Below the pieces are notes generated by a model that had not been told where the DNA came from, did not search any database, and worked only from the letters and a program-made list of their open reading frames with translations. DNA of 64,000 nucleotides from Chitinophagales bacterium. Its GTDB lineage: Bacteria; Bacteroidota; Bacteroidia; Chitinophagales; JADJOU01. The stretch covers positions 124,001 through 188,000 of the forward strand of contig JAURJQ010000022.1 of NCBI GenBank assembly GCA_030832185.1, read 5' to 3'. The translations under genes and the position numbers were made by a program. Position 1 is the stretch's first letter. Each line of letters starts with the position of its first letter. Positions 52,060-61,123 of this stretch are shown here, piece by piece.

Positions 52060-53058
52060 CTACCTCTGAATCTTCATTTCATTCATCTTTCGATGATAGC
52101 TAGAGGCAATGGATTCGTGCTCGGCTAGAGAGCGGCTAAAAAGATGATAGCCATTGAGGCTAGAGTCTGCGCAGTAGTATATGTAATCATGAGCTTCTGG
52201 CATCAAGACCGCATCGAGGGTACTTAGCTCTGGCATGCAGATAGGCCCTGGGGGTAATCCTATGATTTTATATGTATTGTAGGGGGAATTATACTGAGTA
52301 TGATAATAGTTGACCCTTTTGGCAGCAAAGTCTCGAGTGGCATATTTACAGGTGGCATCCACCTGGAGTGGCATATTGATTTTCATTCGATTGACCAGCA
52401 CACCTGCTATTTTAGAGCGCTCATCTTTTCGGGTGTATTCTTTCTGCACTAGACTAGCTAAAATGTACACTTCTGAAGGCTGGAGATTTAGTTTTTGCGC
52501 TTTTGCTCGTCGTTCCGCATTCCAGAATTTTTCCGTCTCCTTATGTATCTTAGTTAGTAGATCTTCAGGACTAATATCCCAGTAGAATTCATAGGTATTG
52601 GGCAGAAAAAGAGCCAAGGCATTCTCCTTAGAATAAACCCGCTGGCGCAGCTGAATACTATCATAAAGTACCCTCATAAAATCCAATGAGTCCATTTCTA
52701 ACTTCTCAGCTGCCTTCCCTGCCAGTTCTTCGACAAAGGTAGCCGTAGAAATCGTCCATCGAATGGGATCTTGCCTACCGAATTTAAGTTTCCGTAGAAT
52801 ATCAAAACTTGTCATTGATTTTTTAAGCCGATAATGCCCAGCAGGCACGGATTTTACTTCATAAATCAAATGAACCAAATCGAAAATATATGTATTTTTG
52901 ATAACCGAATGCGCTGACAAACTATCCATAACGGCTTTAATCGTCGTGGGCTCTCTTAATTTTAAACTATACTCATTCGCTACATTTCCTTTGTAAATAA
53001 ACAAAAGAAAAAAAACGACAGTAACCAGAAGTGTGAATATGCCAAGCTTCTTTACCAT
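52060..53058 (-). CDS. mltG: Endolytic murein transglycosylase MltG
   Basis: Cleaves nascent peptidoglycan strands at the inner membrane and sets glycan length. The 332-residue protein has one N-terminal membrane anchor (about 5-22) and a YceG-type LysM-like region, then the catalytic domain: ILASLVQKEYTRKDERSKIAG contains the conserved Glu (E207), followed by NRMKINMPLQVDATCKYA and YNSPYNTYKIIGLPPGPI. Its start overlaps the T9SS protein by 7 bases, linking wall remodelling to the envelope cluster upstream. Confidence 0.93.
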   Translation of the reverse strand: MVKKLGIFTLLVTVVFFLLFIYKGNVANEYSLKLREPTTIKAVMDSLSAHSVIKNTYIFDLVHLIYEVKSVPAGHYRLKKSMTSFDILRKLKFGRQDPIRWTISTATFVEELAGKAAEKLEMDSLDFMRVLYDSIQLRQRVYSKENALALFLPNTYEFYWDISPEDLLTKIHKETEKFWNAERRAKAQKLNLQPSEVYILASLVQKEYTRKDERSKIAGVLVNRMKINMPLQVDATCKYATRDFAAKRVNYYHTQYNSPYNTYKIIGLPPGPICMPELSTLDAVLMPEAHDYIYYCADSSLNGYHLFSRSLAEHESIASSYHRKMNEMKIQR

Positions 53059-55295
53059 CTGGTTATTTGTAGCTTTTCCGTTTGTAAAATTTCGCCATCA
53101 TCTACTAAACGCAGAATATACAAGCCCGGATTCAGTGAAGATACGTCCAGTGAATTCGTCTCATGTAGAGACTTTTCTAGAACTAATTTGCCCAATAAAT
53201 CATAGACTATGATTTCCATTGATTTAGATCTAGTCTCTAGCTGCAGTGTCAAGCTATGATCTGCTGGATTAGGATAGAGAATTAAGTTCTTTTTTCCTGC
53301 TGCAGCCTGCTGAGGTTTGACTCCTGCAGTAGAATATTTGCGCTGACCATCGAGTATAAGGCGCATCATAGGAGAACCTAATCTGCTCGGAGCAATATTT
53401 GATTTGGACCATATATTATTTAACTCCACAAAAATATTTTCAAAGCCTTTGGTGCTATTTCGATCATAGCCTATCTGTAGATTCCGTTCATCGGATTGAA
53501 TCCAGCCTACATAAATCGTATCCTGCACTTCTAGAGGCTCTTCGAGTCCGAAGGTCACAAAACTATTCATAGAATCTATATATTTAGGCTTCATATTGGT
53601 AAGGGTCTTTATTACTTCTTCTTTAGCACCATTCATACCGATAGTCTTCCATATCGTAAGGTTAAATAATAAACTAGAGACCGGTCCATTGATACTAGTA
53701 AATAAAATCTTGACGGCAGCTAACGTATCTTTATTAGGAATGAAGAATCGATAGGCCACTTTTTTAGTACCTAAGCCCTGCAGTCCATAAGCCCATTCGG
53801 CAGTTCCATCGTCATAAGCCATTTCATTAAAGAAAAACTGGCGTGTGGTAGCTGTGTCATTGGTTACAAAACCGTCGGACTGATCTAGGTAGATTTTGGT
53901 AGTCACATAAGTGCTATCCTCAATGAAAACAGGGAAATTTAAATCTGCATTAGACTCTAGCGGATGATAAACTAAAGGATCGGCTGAAAAGGTCTTTCCA
54001 GCTGTATTATTGGCAAAGATCAAACCTGTATTCTCATTGATACAATTATACTTATAGGCATTAAATATAGGTGCAGGATATATGTTTCTATTGATACCGA
54101 AGATAGTATCTTCTAGGTCTATACCTCCTCTATATTGCTGGGTAGGAAGTAGGGTGAAACGCTTGAGAATAGAGGGCAATTCATAGACGAAGTTAGCATC
54201 TCTCAAGCTAGTATCCTGAAAGGTTCTACCCGTATCTAGTCGCACATAGTCTATATGCCAATGGTCATTATTGCCAGATATTGTGGCATAGTTTTTAAAT
54301 CGAAACTGAAATTTATTATGAAAATAATTTGGATCTGAAGCTACGATAGGGTCTGGTATATGAATAGATGCAAACTGAAATCCGATGGAATCAAGGGATC
54401 GTTCATCATTTTTAGTTCCTTTGACTGTCCATACCGGAAACCATCTACCTCTATCGTCAAGAAATTCAACTAGGAGAGAGTCTTCTACATTAGGATTATC
54501 ACCTAGTCCCTGTGGTTGATATAAAAAACTCAAATATGCTGAATCAGAACCATTATATGAAGCCAAAAGTATAGGTGCAGATGTGAGGTAATCTGCTAAA
54601 CCATAGGCATTCGTAGCCAATTTATTATAAGGTACTCCATATTCATTAAGTCCATCTAATGTGGCGACGCCTTTACTAGGAGGCATATATGGCAGGTGCG
54701 AATTGAAATATGCATGTCTATCCGTCCATAAATAGCCTTTTAAAAAAAAATCTTTTTTGTAGGCAGAATAAATCAAGGTATCATAGATGAGACTATCGGA
54801 TAGCAGCGCACCTGTTGCTGAAAATTTTCGTTTGATCGTAGGTGGGTAAATATTTTCCGAAACCAAGGTATTGCAATTCGGAGAGTCGTTCAGCGAAAAT
54901 AAAATAGGGCTAAGAGGTGTTGTGGAAATATAATCTGGCGGGAAGGCTGGATTGTAGGTATCTTCTGTAGAGGGAAGTTTAGAAAACCTATAATTACCCA
55001 TTTTATAGTTTAGCAGACCAGGGCATTTTCCGATAACATAATACTGGCTTATTGGACTGGGTAGATTTTTATTCGCTGGACGCTGCTTATTAGTTGAGAA
55101 CTCATCTACGAATGGAAGATCAATTTCTTCATAGGTGATAGTATAATTAACGGAATCTTGACCTCCTCTGGGTTTGAGTTCTAATTTCTGTGAAGGCTTC
55201 GTTAGAAGCGGATTAAAGTTTAGTGGGTATAAAACGTCCTGAGCACGGATATTGGCATTCAATGCTAAACATATTAAAGCAATAGAAATTCTCAA
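53052..55295 (-). CDS. Large secreted protein with T9SS type A sorting domain
   Basis: A 747-residue protein with a signal peptide (about 1-19, ending NIRAQ). The central 650 residues are beta-rich and show no recognised enzyme motif; segments such as HWHIDYVRLDTG suggest an MAM/lectin-like jelly-roll domain. The C-terminus is a type A sorting domain: LILYPNPADHSLTLQLE, YDLLGKLVLEKSL, SLNPGLYILRL. It is placed between the PASTA gene (23 bases) and mltG (7-base overlap). It may act at the cell surface; function unknown. Confidence 0.85.
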   Translation of the reverse strand: MRISIALICLALNANIRAQDVLYPLNFNPLLTKPSQKLELKPRGGQDSVNYTITYEEIDLPFVDEFSTNKQRPANKNLPSPISQYYVIGKCPGLLNYKMGNYRFSKLPSTEDTYNPAFPPDYISTTPLSPILFSLNDSPNCNTLVSENIYPPTIKRKFSATGALLSDSLIYDTLIYSAYKKDFFLKGYLWTDRHAYFNSHLPYMPPSKGVATLDGLNEYGVPYNKLATNAYGLADYLTSAPILLASYNGSDSAYLSFLYQPQGLGDNPNVEDSLLVEFLDDRGRWFPVWTVKGTKNDERSLDSIGFQFASIHIPDPIVASDPNYFHNKFQFRFKNYATISGNNDHWHIDYVRLDTGRTFQDTSLRDANFVYELPSILKRFTLLPTQQYRGGIDLEDTIFGINRNIYPAPIFNAYKYNCINENTGLIFANNTAGKTFSADPLVYHPLESNADLNFPVFIEDSTYVTTKIYLDQSDGFVTNDTATTRQFFFNEMAYDDGTAEWAYGLQGLGTKKVAYRFFIPNKDTLAAVKILFTSINGPVSSLLFNLTIWKTIGMNGAKEEVIKTLTNMKPKYIDSMNSFVTFGLEEPLEVQDTIYVGWIQSDERNLQIGYDRNSTKGFENIFVELNNIWSKSNIAPSRLGSPMMRLILDGQRKYSTAGVKPQQAAAGKKNLILYPNPADHSLTLQLETRSKSMEIIVYDLLGKLVLEKSLHETNSLDVSSLNPGLYILRLVDDGEILQTEKLQITRW

Positions 55296-55318
55296 AATGA
55301 TAAGAACAGTTAAGGTTT

Positions 55319-56134
55319 TTATTTCAAGTTTAATCTAGCTTTTAACGCAGAATCTTTCAAAATATTTTGTGGAATCTTAGTTCCCAAGAATATATCCATA
55401 GATTCCCCCATGTTTATTTTTTCATCGTTGAGGGCAGACGGATACTGACGATAGACCACTGCAGTTGCCGCATCTTGGACATCTTTATCAAAATAATAAT
55501 TGGCAGTAATACCAGAACTAGCTAAGGCAGCCTGAACCTCTTCATATTTCTTGCCTATGACAAAAGGTGGGGTGACTACAATATTTGATAATCCATCACC
55601 CAGCGTCAAATTAATTGTAGTTCCTTTCGGAATCAATGTACCCGCTTTAATTTCTGTATTACCTATCATCTGAGATAATACTGCATCTTTCTCTGTAGAA
55701 GGAATATAAGATAAATTCCCGACGATGAGCCCTCTGGCCTCTAAGTCTATTTTAGCAAATCGCAAGGAGCTGCGGCCAACCAAACTGGGCATTTCTACCA
55801 TAGGTGGTCGTTTAGATGATATGACAAGAAAAATAGTTCTTCCTGATTTAATTTCAAGTCCTTGTGCAGGCTGCACTTCTACTATTGTTCCATCTTTTAA
55901 ATCTCTTCGGTATACGGTATCCTTGATTTCATAATCTAGATTAGCATTATCTATTTTATCCTCTGCATTCTCTATCGTCATATTGACTATATTAGGAATG
56001 ACAGAACTCTGCCCCCATTTTGTAATCTTCTTAAGACTAAAAAGAATGGCGATAGAGAACATGAGAAATATCCCGATGAACACGAGCAGATTTAACCAAA
56101 AATAGCGATGAAAAAGAAAAGAGAAAAAACGCAT
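55319..56134 (-). CDS. Membrane-anchored PASTA-domain protein
   Basis: A 271-residue protein with one N-terminal membrane helix (about 13-35) and three PASTA repeats: SVIPNIVNMTIENAEDKI, VEMPSLVGRSSLRFAKIDL and VVTPPFVIGKKYEEVQAALA. PASTA domains bind peptidoglycan in kinases and penicillin-binding proteins. No kinase or transpeptidase domain is attached here. It is 3 bases downstream of oppC and 23 bases upstream of the T9SS gene, so it belongs to the envelope cluster. Confidence 0.88.
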   Translation of the reverse strand: MRFFSFLFHRYFWLNLLVFIGIFLMFSIAILFSLKKITKWGQSSVIPNIVNMTIENAEDKIDNANLDYEIKDTVYRRDLKDGTIVEVQPAQGLEIKSGRTIFLVISSKRPPMVEMPSLVGRSSLRFAKIDLEARGLIVGNLSYIPSTEKDAVLSQMIGNTEIKAGTLIPKGTTINLTLGDGLSNIVVTPPFVIGKKYEEVQAALASSGITANYYFDKDVQDAATAVVYRQYPSALNDEKINMGESMDIFLGTKIPQNILKDSALKARLNLK

Positions 56135-56137
56135 TTA

Positions 56138-57430
56138 TTATTGTTTTAATCGAGGATCCATGGCATCTGTAAGACCTTCTCCCAGAAGATTGAAAACTGT
56201 TACTGTCACGAAGATAGCAAACCCTGGAATGATAGCTAACCACCATGCTTTAAAATATCCTCTAGCCGCTGACAGCATGCTGCCCCAGGTCACATCTTCT
56301 GGACGCATACCTATACCTAGAAATGATAAACTAGACTCTAATAGTATAGCACTGGCTACGCCGAAAGCAATTGCTACGAGCACCGATGAAAGTGAATTGG
56401 GCAACGCATGCTTAAATATAGTTCTCAACTCACTATAACCCAATGATTGAGCTGCTTGAATAAATTCTAGGCTTCGTACTTTTAGCAATTCTGCTCTTGT
56501 ATATTTAGCAATACCCGTCCAACTTGTAAATCCTATAATGACCATCACCATGAGAATATTGGGACGACTCATAACAGCTACAATAGACAAAATAAGGAGC
56601 AAAGTAGGAATAGAAACTTTGACTTCTATTAATCTAGATACCATAATATCTACTGGTACATTGACTTTTTTACCGAAAAATGGAATTCGTTTAAGTAAAA
56701 CTGCTAGAACATTACAAAGAGCTAAAATACCAATCAATAAAAACAGACTAAATAGGAGCTGAACTAAAAATCCACCCATACCTTCTGCAAGTGATTTAGA
56801 AAGGTAGTAACTGCGCACACTAAAGGCGTAATACATCCCTAAAAACAACCCAAATAAACTCAGCCAGAATCTACCTCGACTCATTTGCAATCCTTTATCG
56901 CCGAAATAACCAGCTAAGGCTCCGAAGAATATACCTATAAGAACAGAAATAGACATAGATATAATACCTACTAACATAGCTGTCCTGGTGCCATGCACCA
57001 TACCCGCTAAGACATCTCTACCTAAATTGTCCGTACCTAAATGATGTCTCCAGCCAGAACTCTCTACATCCTGATCATCTAATGGACTTTTATAATCTTT
57101 ATTATTAAGATCTAAATTTTGGGGTGAATAAGGAATTGGTGTTCGCACTACAAAATCATACTTCACCTCATTCCAGTTCACATTCGCCAACTCTTGAGGA
57201 TATTTAGCTATCCCTAATCCCACGCCATAACTTTTAAATATAGGGAAATAGCTATTTCCATTGATTCTACAAAAGATCGGCTTATCATTAGCTATAAAAT
57301 CGGCCATGATTCCTATAAAGAATATGACATAAACCATGCGCAATGACCATACGGCCAACCTATTTTTATTGAACTGTCTTTTGACAATTCCCCAATAACT
57401 CTGGTCTAATTTTTGAAGCGTCTTACTCAT
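56138..57430 (-). CDS. Peptide/nickel-type ABC transporter permease (OppC/DppC)
   Basis: A 430-residue inner-membrane permease, larger than the usual ~300. It has the N-terminal TM, then a large external loop with HHLGTDNLGRDVLAGMVHGTR, the standard permease start GALAGYFGDKG, an extra block (about residues 180-270) with two additional hydrophobic segments, and the EAA-loop IKYTRAELLKVRSLEFIQAAQSLG region and C-terminal LLGEGLTDAMDPRLKQ. This insertion is not in E. coli OppC. It forms a pair with the oppB gene 11 bases upstream. Confidence 0.88.
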   Translation of the reverse strand: MSKTLQKLDQSYWGIVKRQFNKNRLAVWSLRMVYVIFFIGIMADFIANDKPIFCRINGNSYFPIFKSYGVGLGIAKYPQELANVNWNEVKYDFVVRTPIPYSPQNLDLNNKDYKSPLDDQDVESSGWRHHLGTDNLGRDVLAGMVHGTRTAMLVGIISMSISVLIGIFFGALAGYFGDKGLQMSRGRFWLSLFGLFLGMYYAFSVRSYYLSKSLAEGMGGFLVQLLFSLFLLIGILALCNVLAVLLKRIPFFGKKVNVPVDIMVSRLIEVKVSIPTLLLILSIVAVMSRPNILMVMVIIGFTSWTGIAKYTRAELLKVRSLEFIQAAQSLGYSELRTIFKHALPNSLSSVLVAIAFGVASAILLESSLSFLGIGMRPEDVTWGSMLSAARGYFKAWWLAIIPGFAIFVTVTVFNLLGEGLTDAMDPRLKQ

Positions 57431-57441
57431 TTTTATTCAAT

Positions 57442-58917
57442 TTATTTTTCAAATGAAATTCTAGGATCTACCACACTATACATAATATCAGCTACAAGAT
57501 TTCCAATCAGAGTCAGAATAGCACCAAGCATCATGACGGTAAAAATCATAGGAAAATCTCGAGCAGTAAGTGCTTCTAGTGCCAATTTTCCCATACCTGG
57601 TATACTAAAGATATATTCAATAACAAAACTACCTGCAATAAGCCCTGGAAATATTCCAGAAAAAATGGTGATAATTGGAATCAAGGAATTTCGAAAAGCG
57701 TGCTTCCATACAACAGTTTTTTCATCATTACCCTTAGCTCTAGCTGTGCGAATATAGTCCTGACCTAAAGTATTGAGCATGCCGGTGCGCATTTGTCTAG
57801 ATACATAGGCTATACCACCGTATACTAAGCAGAAAATAGGTAAAACCAAATGATAAGCTCTAGTGCCTACTACTTCTATAAACGACATATCATCATCTAC
57901 TTCACCGAGACCATAAGTAGGAAATAAATTCAGACCATACTCATCGGTAGTAATAAATGTAACTAATAGAGTGGCTATCCAAAAACTAGGCAAAGAATAC
58001 ATTAGAAAAAGAAGAACCGTAGTGAATCGATCTGTTTTGGTACCCTTATTGGTTGCGCTAAATACACCTACTGGTATAGAAATAGAGTAAAATATAATTA
58101 AACTCAAAATATTCATAAGCAAAGTCCAAGGGATAGCATCTTTGAGCTTACTAGCTATTGGACGGCTATCTAAATAAGATTGACCAAAATCACCTCGGAG
58201 AAATCCTTTGGTTTGTCCTGGTTCTGCCTCGCCGAAAAACCATGGGGCATTCCCAAATAGCCACCTATGATATTGGTTATTTGTACCATACCAATTTATT
58301 GAAGGAATATAGTTTTGGAATACGCTCTTCTTTACCTTCATTTCTTCATAAAGAGCCTGTAATTTCTGTGTTTTGATGTAGACATTATTTAAAAGCGGCT
58401 GACCTTCAGTATTCTTAAGTAATGATTTGATGTGATTATTGATATCAATATCTTCACTAGTCATATAGAGAAGTTGCACCTTCTGCTTGATCTCCTTCAT
58501 ATTCTCAAAGATGGTATTATCTACCACTACATCGAAAAGACTCAACTCTAGGTCTTTAATCTGACTGTGATAGGCTGAAATTTCCTTCCAATTTCCATAC
58601 TGAGATGTCAAATCCGTTAAGGTTTCTTTATCAGCTTTTTTCACAAATTTATACATAGTATCCGGAAGAGCCGAAGAAGTAACTGCAAGATAAAAAGTAG
58701 GTAGATTTAAACCTAGATTCTCTGCCTTTTCATAATAGGCTTTTTCGCTAGCCATTTTCTCCAGTGCTTGACCTGCATCTCCTCCGCTATCTCTATTTCC
58801 TAGAGCTAACTTCACGGGATCACCAGGGGTTATCTTACTGAGCCCAAAAGTGATTAAAGATATTATCAATAATGTGGGGATAAAATAAGCTATACGCTTG
58901 GCTACATATTTAAACAT
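57442..58917 (-). CDS. Peptide/nickel-type ABC transporter permease (OppB/DppB) with periplasmic insertion
   Basis: A 491-residue permease; E. coli OppB has about 306. It has TM1 (about 10-30) with TPGDPVKLALG, then a soluble, helix-rich block of about 190 residues (40-235) before the typical GFLRGDFGQSYLDSRPIASKL and the permease core. The EAA loop, LGQDYIRTARAKGNDEKTV, precedes the last helices. The insert would face the periplasm and could contact the binding protein. The gene follows a 39-codon ORF on the same strand. No ATPase subunit (OppD/F) is in the window. Confidence 0.88.
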   Translation of the reverse strand: MFKYVAKRIAYFIPTLLIISLITFGLSKITPGDPVKLALGNRDSGGDAGQALEKMASEKAYYEKAENLGLNLPTFYLAVTSSALPDTMYKFVKKADKETLTDLTSQYGNWKEISAYHSQIKDLELSLFDVVVDNTIFENMKEIKQKVQLLYMTSEDIDINNHIKSLLKNTEGQPLLNNVYIKTQKLQALYEEMKVKKSVFQNYIPSINWYGTNNQYHRWLFGNAPWFFGEAEPGQTKGFLRGDFGQSYLDSRPIASKLKDAIPWTLLMNILSLIIFYSISIPVGVFSATNKGTKTDRFTTVLLFLMYSLPSFWIATLLVTFITTDEYGLNLFPTYGLGEVDDDMSFIEVVGTRAYHLVLPIFCLVYGGIAYVSRQMRTGMLNTLGQDYIRTARAKGNDEKTVVWKHAFRNSLIPIITIFSGIFPGLIAGSFVIEYIFSIPGMGKLALEALTARDFPMIFTVMMLGAILTLIGNLVADIMYSVVDPRISFEK

Positions 58918-58923
58918 ATACGA

Positions 58924-59043
58924 TTATTGTGCTATTTTAAATTCATTTACTAAACATTCTTTCCCATCTTCACACTGGCCGAATATTTTAGAACAGACTA
59001 AGTTTAAACTGCTGGTTAAATGGTCGATATTCTTACTATTCAT
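58924..59043 (-). CDS. Small 39-residue ORF leading the oppB cluster
   Basis: From ATG 59043 the minus strand encodes 39 residues and stops 6 bases before oppB starts. It carries three Cys (C17, C24, C30) within SKIFGQCEDGKECLVNEF. A TAAATTTGC box lies 25 bases upstream, so transcription of the cluster should pass through it. No homolog is recognised. It could be a leader peptide, a small protein or chance. Confidence 0.4.
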   Translation of the reverse strand: MNSKNIDHLTSSLNLVCSKIFGQCEDGKECLVNEFKIAQ

Positions 59044-59068
59044 TTATTATAAATCAGATTAAGCTATG

Positions 59069-59077
59069 GCAAATTTA
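59069..59077 (-). promoter_or_regulatory. Candidate -7 promoter box for the oppB cluster
   Basis: On the minus strand TAAATTTGC matches TAnnTTTGC, 25 bases before the 39-residue ORF at 59043 and downstream of the oppA terminator. The -33 TTG is not evident. Confidence 0.35.
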
Positions 59078-59122
59078 TCATTTTATTTTAAAAGAGCCTG
59101 CATTTTGTAATTACTAGCCTAT

Positions 59123-59160
59123 GTGCAAAAAAAATGCCACTGAATATCAGTGGCATTTTC
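59123..59160 (-). terminator. Rho-independent terminator after oppA
   Basis: aaaatgccactga at 59131-59143 and tcagtggcatttt at 59147-59159 form a 13-pair stem with a 3-base loop. On the minus strand it is followed by a run of T. It starts 19 bases after the oppA stop, so oppA is separated from oppBC. Confidence 0.9.
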
Positions 59161-59178
59161 AAAGTTGATTTAAAAAAA

Positions 59179-60930
59179 CTATTTAATTGTCTTGAATTCA
59201 TTATAGAGAACTCCTGGAGCTATCATAATATTTTCTATTTCAAATTTCTTGCTACTAGCTATTCTATTCGTTGGATTGAACAGGAAAATAACAGGAACTT
59301 CATCGTGAACTCTCTGTTGTAGCTGCTTATTCATTTCCTGTCTTTTTTCTAGATTCAATTCAGCGCCGATATCTTCAATTAGTTTATCCGATGCGGCGTC
59401 TCCCCAACCTACATTGTTACTACCTCCTGGCACTGCGCTTGATGTATGCCACTGTTGTTTAGGATCTGACATTTTTGGACTTATTGTAAAGCCCATGTTA
59501 TACATTTCAAATTGGTGTTTATCTAGTTCTGCCACCATAATGGTCCATTCTTTTTCCACTATTTTCAGATCTATACCTACTTTTTTAAACCCTTCTTGAA
59601 TAATGAGTCCTTGATTTTTGGCAGTTTCATCTTTAGGAATTTTGTATTCAACAACTAATTGAGTCTTTTTACCATTTAAGACTTTATCTCTGAAACCATC
59701 GCCATCCGTGTCTTTCCAGCCAGCTTCATCTAAAAGCTGAGCTGCTTTTTCAGGACTGAATTCGTATGCCTTTAAATTTTTATTATAATGAGGCTGAGTA
59801 CTATGAGCAAAACTTTCCGTTTTGGTACTTTCCCCAAATGAAATAATTTCATTTATTTTATCACGATCAACTGCATGAGCCATGGCTTTTCTTACACGTA
59901 CATCTTGAAATTTTTCATTTCGAAGATTTATACCTAAGAAACTATACCCCAATCTTCCTATTCTTGAAAGATTGAATTTATCTTTAAATGTTTCATTTTT
60001 TTCCAATTCTTTAAAGTCTTTAGCTTTAATGGCTACATAATTATCAATAGATCCATCTTTCATTGCTGTCATTGCGGTATTATCATCATTAATGATTTTC
60101 ACCTTTATCCTTTTTGGAAATGCCCAGAATGTTCTATCCTCTGAATGCGCATTGCCCCACCAGCTATCCTTCTTCACTAAAACTAACTCTTGTCCTGTAG
60201 TCCAAGATTCTAATCTATATGGACCAGCACCAGTAATAAAGGCTGGATCACGCTGAAACTTTTCACTATTGAAATCCATTGCAAACTTATTTATGTCTGC
60301 ATTTTCCCTTAATGCTGATCGTTTAGCGTCTGTATTCATATCTTTTATTGCAAACTTTCGCATGATTTTCTCTGGGTCGTAATTATACTCAGGCATAACA
60401 TAGCCACCAGCAAAATCTTCTATCATATAATATTTTTTATTGGCTATTACGCTAAATTTAAGCGGGTTAGCAGAATCGACAACTATATCGGCCAACCAAC
60501 TATAATATCCTCTCAAAGGTTCGCAATTTACTTTTGGATTAAGAATACATTTTATGGTAAACACATAATCATTAGAGGTGATAGGTGTTCCATTATCCCA
60601 CTTAGCGTCTTCACGTATTTCATAATCTAACTTTATTCCTCCTTTATATTCACCTTCCGTTATCTCGGTTATTTTAGCATTTTCTTTGATTATATATGGT
60701 GTCAAACTGTAATCTGGTACAGGATTAGAGCCATTTAGCGCTGCAAACATCAAATCAGCAACTTTCCTTGCATCATTAGTAGTTAAAGTAATTGGATTTA
60801 GCTTATCAGGGTCTGCGGATATTCTTATATTCAATGTTCCGCCTCCTTTTGCTTTGCCTTTGCAGGATAGAAGAGCTGTAGACAAAATCACAATAGAAAA
60901 CAATAAGCTATAGAGCGTTCTTTTATTCAT
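59179..60930 (-). CDS. Peptide-binding lipoprotein of an ABC transporter (OppA/DppA type)
   Basis: A 583-residue solute-binding protein of family 5, starting at ATG 60930 (the frame runs up to 60978 but the signal begins MNKRTLYSLLF). The lipobox TALLSC anchors it. Motifs: GGTLNIRISADPDKLNP, YEIREDAKWDNGTPITSNDYVFT, DVRVRKAMAHAVDRDKI and EAGWKDTDGDGFRD, as in OppA/DppA proteins that bind peptides. It lies upstream of oppB but is separated from it by a strong terminator. The ligand is presumed peptides, but murein peptides or nickel cannot be excluded. Confidence 0.92.
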   Translation of the reverse strand: MNKRTLYSLLFSIVILSTALLSCKGKAKGGGTLNIRISADPDKLNPITLTTNDARKVADLMFAALNGSNPVPDYSLTPYIIKENAKITEITEGEYKGGIKLDYEIREDAKWDNGTPITSNDYVFTIKCILNPKVNCEPLRGYYSWLADIVVDSANPLKFSVIANKKYYMIEDFAGGYVMPEYNYDPEKIMRKFAIKDMNTDAKRSALRENADINKFAMDFNSEKFQRDPAFITGAGPYRLESWTTGQELVLVKKDSWWGNAHSEDRTFWAFPKRIKVKIINDDNTAMTAMKDGSIDNYVAIKAKDFKELEKNETFKDKFNLSRIGRLGYSFLGINLRNEKFQDVRVRKAMAHAVDRDKINEIISFGESTKTESFAHSTQPHYNKNLKAYEFSPEKAAQLLDEAGWKDTDGDGFRDKVLNGKKTQLVVEYKIPKDETAKNQGLIIQEGFKKVGIDLKIVEKEWTIMVAELDKHQFEMYNMGFTISPKMSDPKQQWHTSSAVPGGSNNVGWGDAASDKLIEDIGAELNLEKRQEMNKQLQQRVHDEVPVIFLFNPTNRIASSKKFEIENIMIAPGVLYNEFKTIK

Positions 60931-60959
60931 TCTTTTAAAGTTAAATTTTAAACAAAGGA

Positions 60960-60967
60960 CAAATTTA
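60960..60967 (-). promoter_or_regulatory. Candidate -7 promoter box for oppA
   Basis: On the minus strand TAAATTTG matches TAnnTTTG and lies 29 bases before the ATG at 60930, supporting that start. The -33 element is not evident. Confidence 0.35.
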
Positions 60968-61123
60968 GTGGAATGCAATTTTATTTATTCATTTTTTTAT
61001 TCCTAATAAGCTATTCTATAATTTACTACATACTATGCAAATTGTGAATAATCTTAGTGAATTAGCATATTAAAAATGCTTTACTTTGCGTTAAAGATAT
61101 TATTTCTATACTAAAAATCATCT

